Shown piece after piece: positions 57,230-64,000 of a DNA stretch of 64,000 nucleotides (position 1 is the first letter of the stretch; each line of letters opens with the position of its first letter). Position numbers and translations under genes: made by a program. The notes below the pieces were generated by a model. It was not told the origin of the DNA. It saw only the letters and a program-made list of their open reading frames with translations, and made no database searches. This DNA comes from Apricaphanius iberus. Lineage: Eukaryota > Chordata > Actinopteri > Cyprinodontiformes > Aphaniidae. The stretch covers positions 1,018,712-1,082,711 of the forward strand of contig JAPXFQ010001339.1 of NCBI GenBank assembly GCA_028564705.1. Reading direction: 5' to 3'.

Positions 57230-57390
57230 CAGCTGCTGCTGCTCTCTGTTTACGTCCCGCCGTCGGTTATATCCACGCTCGTCACGTGACCCGGGCCTCA
57301 TTTACATGCTGGCACAAACAGCCGCCGCACGCGCTCCCGGAGTGGAGCGGGAAGAGGAGGGAGGGGACAACATGGCGGACCACACCTTCA
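57230..57390 (-). promoter_or_regulatory. slc40a1: SLC40A1 proximal promoter, CpG-rich
   Basis: A GC- and CpG-rich block in otherwise AT-rich DNA. On the minus strand it holds a TATA-like GGATATAACC at about 57265-57274, which would place a start near 57240 and the IRE about 125 bases from the cap, and the E-box at 57281-57290. Start site inferred. Confidence 0.5.
57281..57290. promoter_or_regulatory. Palindromic E-box GTCACGTGAC (CLEAR/USF type)
   Basis: A perfect ten-base palindrome, the preferred site of USF and of TFEB/TFE3/MITF (the CLEAR motif), directly upstream of the TATA-like sequence. Binding is inferred. Confidence 0.55.
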
Positions 57391-57399
57391 CGTAGCCTT

Positions 57400-58065
57400 A
57401 GATTAGAAGCAAATAAAAGTGGTTTTGGTTATTTTCTTCTCATTTTGGGGGAGTTTTTCTTCACGTGGCTCCATCATCCTCATGTCAACGTCTAAAAAGC
57501 GATCACATCTGTCCAAATCAGACACAAGATGGAGAAATAAAGGACTGAAAAAATTATTTCTTTGAAAGAACTTGAAAAAAAAATCATTGTCAACCGTAAC
57601 ACACAATAAAATCAAGTTTTTTCAAAGTCAAACATAAATTGTGAATAAAGTTATAATTTCATTCTGATTACATTGACATTTTAAGTTCATTTTAACTACT
57701 TTGCTCCAATCTAAAAACTTACAGAAAATCAACTCAATAATTTCTACCATTGTAGTTTTTACTTTTTGGTCTAAAACTATACAAATTTAACAATTTAAGA
57801 TGTTCTTACGTAATTTTTTTGCTTCATTTTAACTTTTTTTTGGTAATAATTTACACTTTAAAACAAGTTCTGTCAATTTAACAAAACAATGACTTAACAT
57901 AGTGGCTTACATATAACTACATCAAAAAGCCAAACACGTTACACTGTATTGTAAACATTTTGGGGAATACTATTGAGGGAAGATAAATTCAGTAGCTCAC
58001 ATGTTATTTTCAGCTGGCGCTGAACAATTCTAACTCTCAGTAAAAAATGACTGATCAATATTTAT
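57400..58065. other. Right intergenic, AT-rich
   Basis: I see no gene or named repeat between the ferroportin promoter and the MITE at 58066; sequence is AT-rich with several TTTTAAC and AACAATTTA words. Confidence 0.5.
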
Positions 58066-58300
58066 ATCAGGAGTCTACAATTCCAGTCCTTGAGGGTCAG
58101 AGTACTGCAAATCTGTTGTCCTTGGTTCAACACACCTGAATCAAATAATACTAATAATTAATAATTTTCTCAGTAGCCTATGCAGTTCAGGAATCCATAG
58201 CCGAGTTAATGACCTCATTATTTGATTCTGGTGTGTTGGAGCAGAGACAAAACTAAAGGTTGCAGGATACTGGCCCTCGGATACGCGCTAGTTGGTTCTA
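58066..58300 (+). mobile_element. hAT-type MITE (ACACACCTGAATCAAAT family)
   Basis: CAACACACCTGAATCAAATA and TTATTTGATTCTGGTGTGTT are internal inverted arms. The left end has ATTCCAGTCCTTGAGGGTC and the right end GGATACTGGCCCTCGGATAC. This layout is a widespread fish hAT MITE. Confidence 0.7.
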
Positions 58301-59339
58301 CTTAATTTCAGCACTTTGGATCGTATAAGGAAATCGCTTTTCTCTTAGTTGGACATTTTCAAGTTGTATGCCACCAAATTGTTTGCACTGCAATCCTTAA
58401 CTGAAAAATGTACAATGAATTTATGTTAAATATTATGTAACATTGACTATAGCCAAATGCACTTTTTTCAGTGCAAAGATGGTAATTTGTAACTGATTTA
58501 TGTATCTCCTACATGGATGATACGAAAACAATAATGTATTCCTGATGGAAGGTCATTATAGCAGGGACCCCTGGGCAAATATAACCTATAGGACCCCTTA
58601 TTTTTAAATTTATTTTAAACTACATTCTTATAAAACTATAGTTCTCAACGGGATGTAGCTGGATGTCGGGTCGCCTGATCATGAAAAGTAGCAGCACCAC
58701 TATTTTCATTAGCTGTCCACCACAATCTCGCAGAACAAACCCGATAAATCCAGTTTTAGCTGCTGCTAGAGCTAGCTAAGAGCAGCATTGTCCACAACTT
58801 TGTCAATTAACAGGCTGGTTAATTGGCTCATAATCTTCCATAATGTCCTCTTTTTTCCTGAATTTCTTCCATACCGTTTATAAAGAATATGTCAGAATAT
58901 GACAGACGTCTTAATAAACACACCTTCTTCTTATCTTTCTCTCTTTCATTTATAGATACGGCCTTTTTCTATCATTTTTTACTCTTATACCTCTACTCTC
59001 ACTGTCGGGTGGCAGTCAGCTGAGCCGAACCACTACATGTTACCATGGTTTTCCCCAATTGCACCTTAACAGCTGTGGAACTCTGTTAAGGTAAAATGAA
59101 AATAGTGTGAATCTTATTGGTTACCTCCAACACCACCAATTTCTGCCACATTCAAAAAAGGAAGACTGTTTCTTTCTTCCCCCCCCTCCCCCCATGCCTC
59201 TGCCCATAATGACCCCTGGATAATCCGGCCTTGTTGGTAAAGGGTGGGACAAAAACTGACCAGCATTAAGGTTTAGTTTGGCTCATTGATCTATTTATAC
59301 ACTATAAAAAAAGTAAACCTACATTACTCACAACCACTT

Positions 59340-59720
59340 CCAATGCATAGCACGAGAACAAAAAACACTATCAAATGTTTAAAAGGGAGTGGGAAGAAGC
59401 AGAGCTTATTTTGATCCTACCCCTTTTTTACAAGATTCATACACATCATCATTGGATTAAGACAATAGACAATAACACACATGTTCCGTAAGAAAGTCAT
59501 TACAGAATGAAACATTTGCATCCCTAGTTCCAACACGCTACACAGCATATTACCTCATTTCACGGTACTTGTCTAAAAATAATGTTTCAATGTATATTTT
59601 TTTAAATTATATATATATTTGCACAGTTCTAAAGCTTCTCATCCAACTCATTCCACAAGTCTACCCCACTTACAGAAAAACTAATTCGTCAAACTGTTGT
59701 TCTTACTTTAATCTTCTTAG
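59340..59720 (-). repeat. LINE 3' end, antisense
   Basis: GGGAAGAAGCAGAGCTTATT then TTGATCCTACCCC and, at 59640-59720, CTCATCCAACTCATTCCACA and TTCGTCAAACTGTTG read in reverse as the C-terminus and 3' UTR of a fish LINE related to 44349-45005. Heavily decayed. Confidence 0.5.
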
Positions 59721-59750
59721 AATTCAACAGAGTTTTTTGTTTTTTTATAC

Positions 59751-60303
59751 GGGGGTAAAAACGGACTGCGTTTTACACGACAGGGCACGCGATTGAAAAC
59801 GATGTAGTGCATACACCAGGCCTTTAGATGGCAGTGTGACCTGTGTATGTAGTGTTCCAAGGTTTCCCTCGAAACATCTCAAGATAACGAACAATGGCGG
59901 GCTCTGCGCGAACAACTGTGGCGTGGACCGATGAAGAAGCAGAATTACTGCTTTATCTAACGCGGGGCTATTGTTTGCGTTTTCATTGGCGAACGCATAA
60001 AAAGCCTCATGATCTCTAATTTTTGCTTACAGAGACCAAATAACTTCAGAAGCTGCATTAGCAGCAACAGCAAACCTGGATCCGCCATTGTTGGGTTTTT
60101 TTTTCCTGAAGCAAAGTGTAGTGGGCGAGTCCAAAAAGGCCGTAGGCGGCTGGAAGAGACGCCATCGTTTTCAGAAGTCTCCGGCTTGCGTTTACATGAC
60201 AACGAATCAAACAGAGTTCTCAGATTTATCCACTCTGGAACCTGTTTTCGAAAAGATGCGTTTTCGACCCCCCCATCTCCCCATTGTCATGTAAACGAGA
60301 ATC
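59751..60303 (+). mobile_element. Element with GTTTACATGACAA ends and a broken ORF
   Basis: Left CTGCGTTTTACACGACAGGG and right CCCCATTGTCATGTAAACGA are imperfect inverted repeats, and GCGTTTACATGACAACGAAT recurs inside. The interior includes the short Myb/MADF-like frame at 59894-60019. Probably a non-autonomous DNA element derived from a larger one. Confidence 0.5.
59894..60019 (+). pseudogene. Truncated Myb/MADF-like N-terminus inside the element
   Basis: A 41-codon frame starts MAGSARTTVAWTDEEAELLL and stops with TAA at 60017. The WTDxExELLL motif resembles the Myb-like domain in proteins encoded by fish repeats and Harbinger-type elements. It is too short to be a working domain. Confidence 0.45.
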
Positions 60304-60599
60304 CAAAACACAGAAAGAAACTCAGTTTTGCTGAAAAACGTTGCCCCTCTGTCTTTAACTATGCTTTGGATGTTCACTGGAAGCAAATGCTTCCTCATTT
60401 CTACATTATTTTATCCATTTTAAACTTTACTAGATCCATTAACTCTAAAATCGTTGTCCTTAAAATCACTGGTTTCGTGTGTTTTCTTCTTTCTTCTTCT
60501 TCGATTCTTTTTGCTTTTTTATCTGTAATGTAAAAGAGTAAAAAGATGAAAAAAAGCACAGAGGTCAATTGTTTGGGACGTTCAGGAACAAGCGAGATC

Positions 60600-60962
60600 C
60601 CACACCAGGGGTGGAAGACTCGAGTCCTGACTTTAGTCACCTTTTAGGGACTTGTTACTTGACCTGAGCAGCAAGTTCATGAATTGCACTTGAACTTAAA
60701 ACATCAGGATTTGGACTTGGAGACGATAAATTGCTGTTGTTGGAATTAGCATGTAGCCGATGCTATTGTGTTAGCGTGCGGCATTGAGTAAAACTTATTT
60801 TTAAAAATAGTAAACCATATATAGCTGTCATTAAGCTAGTCTTAAAATCTAAAACCTGTGCTCTTATTTTTGACTTGCTTCCAGTAACTTGACTTGGACT
60901 GGAGGATTCTTTTTGGAACTCGGACTTGGCCTGTAGTACCTAGCGACTCGACTTGGACTGAT
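60600..60962. repeat. Repeat rich in GACTTGGACTCG words
   Basis: ACACCAGGGGTGGAAGACTC, GAGTCCTGACTTTAG, TTACTTGACCTGAG, TTGGACTTGGAG and GACTCGACTTGGACTG form the common fish element built from ACTTGGACTC words. Boundaries approximate. Confidence 0.5.
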
Positions 60963-60965
60963 GCT

Positions 60966-61421
60966 TGTGGTGCATTCTATTTCTATTCGGAACGCGGAAA
61001 TTCCAACTTCAAGGTGGTAAAAATAAACTGGAACCCCCCCTGAAGTCGGACTTCCCACTCGGAAAGTCATGGAATTTTTTTGTTCCGACTTTGACTTTCA
61101 ACATGGCCGCTCCTCACATCAACCAAAGTAGCTGTGGTGGAAAATGTCTTTTACAAGACACACTAGTTAGAATGAGTCTAAAGTCCATCCTACATGTAGA
61201 GCCTTCAACTCTAATCTTAAGAAAATAAAAGGGGTGTTTGTCTCTGGAAAGTACAGCTTAAAACAATGTTTTTAACAGGTACTACAACTACGGCTACCTG
61301 GGCGTCGCCATATTGGAATCCCGACTTATCCAACAACGTTAAATTGAATGCTGTTTGCTCGGGCGTTACTGCAAACCAAGATCTGAGTTCTGACTTCTGA
61401 GTTAAATAGAACGCACCATAA
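60966..61421. mobile_element. MITE with TGGTGCATTCTATTT ends
   Basis: GTGGTGCATTCTATTTCTAT on the left is inverted to GTTAAATAGAACGCACCATA on the right, 455 bp apart. The inside holds AAATTCCAACTTCAAGGTGG and paired GACTT words. No transposase. Confidence 0.65.
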
Positions 61422-62315
61422 GTGTGTGTTTTCGAAACCTAAATACTCAGTACCAGCTGTTGAGCATGGTCGTGGCACTATCATGCTGTTGTGCTTTATA
61501 TATATATGCAGTTCTTTAACTTCACCTCAGTTCAGCTAGCCTAGAAATCCCGACAAACCGTAGCAGTAGCAAACAGATTTTCCTTTGCGCTTTGGTTTAG
61601 CCACGCTCCATTGTAGCCTCAGCAGGTCTACCATTGGCTCAGCTAAGTGTAGGCCGACCAATCACAGGGCTCCATGTTTGTAGAGATGTTAGGTGGGCTT
61701 AGCGCCGAAATGGCAGAGCTGCGATGGAGTAAAACAATAAAGATGGCCACCGTTTATTGTCAGTACGCCAGATATTCTCCTGGTTTTCTGACAAACAAAA
61801 CAAACGTCATTGTCGGACGACATTACTGCCTCGTTCTTCTTCTACAACAGCGTTTGGTGGACTGCCATGTTGACCGATTTCCGTAGCTAAGAATATGTCA
61901 TGTTGTTCGTTACTCTGATTGGCCCTAGTGGCATCCAATTGCAGGCAGACACATTAGATCCAGCTCATGTAAAGAGTTTGTCTCTGGCTTTCAAAGCTAC
62001 AAATCAGGAGCTAGATGGTTGAACCTGGACTCAGTGGGACAATGATGCCGAACGCCGATCCCGACTGGGTTGAATGGATGAAGCAGGGCGGCAGGAGGTT
62101 CCTGGAAAGATACGTCAGAAGCTTTTACCTGATTTACGTCAGTAAACAGAGGAATTTATTGGATCAAGTAGCAAATGAACATTTTCTCCTCCAGGCCCTT
62201 AAATTCAAATTGAATGTCATGGAAACTGGAATTCTACGTTGGAGTGTCGGAAACTCTGACCTAAACATCTAATATGGCTGCTACATGTTAAAAAGGTGAT
62301 AGCTGTGGGCCATTT

Positions 62316-62400
62316 TAAAACTGTAAAGCACTTTGAGTTGCAATCTTTGCATGAATGACCCGTGTGAAAAGTATGAAAAGCACTTTATAAATACAGTTTG
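62316..62400 (+). repeat. LINE-tail-like fragment
   Basis: CTGTAAAGCACTTTGAGTTG and AGCACTTTATAAATACAG match the reverse complement of 31799-31860. Confidence 0.5.
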
Positions 62401-62475
62401 ATTGGCTGTCTGATTGGTTGGTTGGATGGATGGATGGGTGGGTGGGTTTATGGATTGATTGGTTGGTTGATTGAG
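62400..62475 (+). repeat. Compound GGAT/GGTT microsatellite
   Basis: Runs of TTGG, GGAT and GGTG tetramers; the minus-strand open frame here (QPTNQSINPPTHPSIQPTN) is a low-complexity artefact. Confidence 0.8.
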
Positions 62476-62479
62476 TTGC

Positions 62480-64000
62480 ATAAATAACATGTTTCCATCT
62501 GATTTATATATTGTTGGTTTTGATAACTCAGTCCAACATATGTAATAGTTCTTTTAAAGCTCGTTTTGAGTCTTTTATTGGTGTTTGAACTGAACCGTCT
62601 GCAGCTTGTGAGTATCCTTCACTATAGAATGAAAAACAATGTTGGCCCAACATGTTGGAAGACATTTCCAGACGAATGAGTCCACTGGAGCGCCCCCTGG
62701 AGTCCAGACTCTTACCTGAAAGGTAAAGGTTTTACAATCTTGATCTCAAAATTAAATATTGCTGCAGAGTTTGATGAAACCTCCAACAATAAACTGTTAT
62801 TTTGCCCGCCTGACGTAGTATACATCATCAGATTTACCACAAACAGGTAAATCATTTATTTTTTATCCTCTTGTTTAACTCCATCAATGATGGTGAGCCT
62901 CTGAGACAGGTGGAGAAAGGTGGAGGTCAGTATTTCTGCTGGTTACGGGACATAGATATTGATTGATTCTTTTTGCCTTAAGAGTTTTTACTACCTAGCA
63001 GAGGTCCACAGAAAGATCATATTTGGAAAGCAAACAAACCATTTTAAGGGAAGAAAATTGACATTTTTATAACCCTTTTTAAAGACAGTGTTTGTGTGTC
63101 AATAAGAAGTTGATCAACCTTTTATTTATTTTATGCAGAGCAACTGTTGCTTTGTGGAATGATGAATCATTATAAATTAAAGCAACAAATGGCATAACTT
63201 TACGGTCTTTATTCAATTAAACCGCAGTTAAATGGAGGAAAATTACGTTTTTAGAATAATTATGTAATAGTACGTGAGTTGTTGTTTTGTTTTATAAACT
63301 TTTTTGTCTTCCTTTTTCTGCCCTTAACATCTAAACGTATTTATTCATTCTAAAGCTTCTTTATGTTTCAATTGTGTTTCTTTTAAAAAAATGTTTCTAA
63401 ATTCTTATAATTTCACTGTATCTTCTTGTTGATGGTTAATTTGTTTTCCTCTTTATCTAAAAACAAAACGAGGAAATCGTAAAACAGTGGGTTTCAACAT
63501 TTTAGCAAAGAAAAACATAAAACTAAATCAACAAATGTTCAACGATTTATGTGCATCGTATTTAAATATGTAAATCTGTGTTTATTCTCTAACCTTCGGT
63601 TATTCTCCTGATTCTCTCCAGCGTCTTCAGAAAGTAATTCATCTGCAGCTCTCAGATGCTCAGATGGTCATTTCGCTTTAAACAGGTGACACAATTAAGT
63701 TGCCGTCAGTTAATGAGGTGGACAGCGTTCTTTCCGAGCCAGAATAGAGAATTTGAGGAGATTATTCTTTCTTGGTTCAGGGTGAAAGTGCTTCAACTGT
63801 CAGGATGCAGCGCTGCTTCTCCACGAGCATTTCTGCACCACATCTTTGGCTCTTTGGGTTTCATCATGTGGATTCTGCAGATGGTCCTTCTCCCATTTCA
63901 ACACAAGCTTCTTTTATGGAGTTGTTGGATTTGCTCTAAAAGTTTTTAAAAACCTAGATGGAGAGCTGCCTGCCGCCTGAAATTACTTTTAAATGAAATA
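62480..64000. other. Right edge, no feature found
   Basis: AT-rich DNA with no frame, repeat or RNA that I can support. The 97-codon frame at 63656-63949 has no family features and no plausible splice context. Confidence 0.5.

Noticed and set aside
61550..62010. GC-richer stretch as a possible promoter or gene start
   Set aside because: Words such as CCAATCACAGGGCTCCATG are typical of fish repeats, and the frame at 61674-61886 has no family features.
62640..62730. Possible splice-like sequence (TTACCTGAAAGG) near the right edge as an exon of the next gene
   Set aside because: No reading frame with conserved residues flanks it on either strand; a lone splice-like word is not enough.

Overview
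This looks like nuclear DNA of a ray-finned fish, probably a spiny-rayed (percomorph-type) teleost. It has GT-AG introns, AT-rich non-coding DNA full of short inverted-repeat transposons (MITEs), L2- and Rex1-like LINE debris and Tc1 elements, and vertebrate genes in a conserved order. I cannot name the species from sequence alone.

Three protein genes are supported. (1) At the left edge, minus strand, is the first coding exon of a STAT transcription factor (best fit STAT4; 917-1044). The rest of that gene lies beyond the window. (2) WDR75, plus strand, can be rebuilt completely: 21 coding exons from 4191 to 31453, every junction in phase, giving an 835-residue protein. (3) SLC40A1 (ferroportin), minus strand, can also be rebuilt: 8 coding exons from 56951 down to 43344, 565 residues, with a textbook iron-responsive element in its 5' UTR at 57089-57115 and a palindromic E-box just upstream. 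STAT and WDR75 are head to head, about 3.1 kb between start codons. WDR75 and SLC40A1 converge, tail to tail, across about 9.5-12 kb of repeat-rich DNA. In human, WDR75, SLC40A1 and STAT1/STAT4 also lie in one region of chromosome 2q32, which supports all three calls.

Repeats dominate the rest. WDR75 intron 1 is almost entirely a 5.2-kb minisatellite of about 128 copies of a 41-bp unit, ending about 48 bp before exon 2. WDR75 intron 4 holds a 737-bp tandem array in which a 504-bp TTAA-flanked MITE alternates with a 233-bp spacer. The tail-to-tail interval holds a nearly full-length dead Tc1 transposon, a truncated L2 LINE with an intact 3' tail, and a second Tc1 fragment. SLC40A1 intron 7 holds a Rex1-like LINE split by a second LINE fragment and further repeats. 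At least ten MITE or unnamed repeat families occur in two or more copies, several in both gene neighbourhoods.

The genes have unrelated jobs. WDR75 acts in nucleolar small-subunit ribosome assembly, ferroportin exports cellular iron, and STAT proteins carry cytokine signals to the nucleus. I see no operon-like or pathway link, only conserved linkage. From about 57.4 to 64 kb I find only repeats and no gene I can support.
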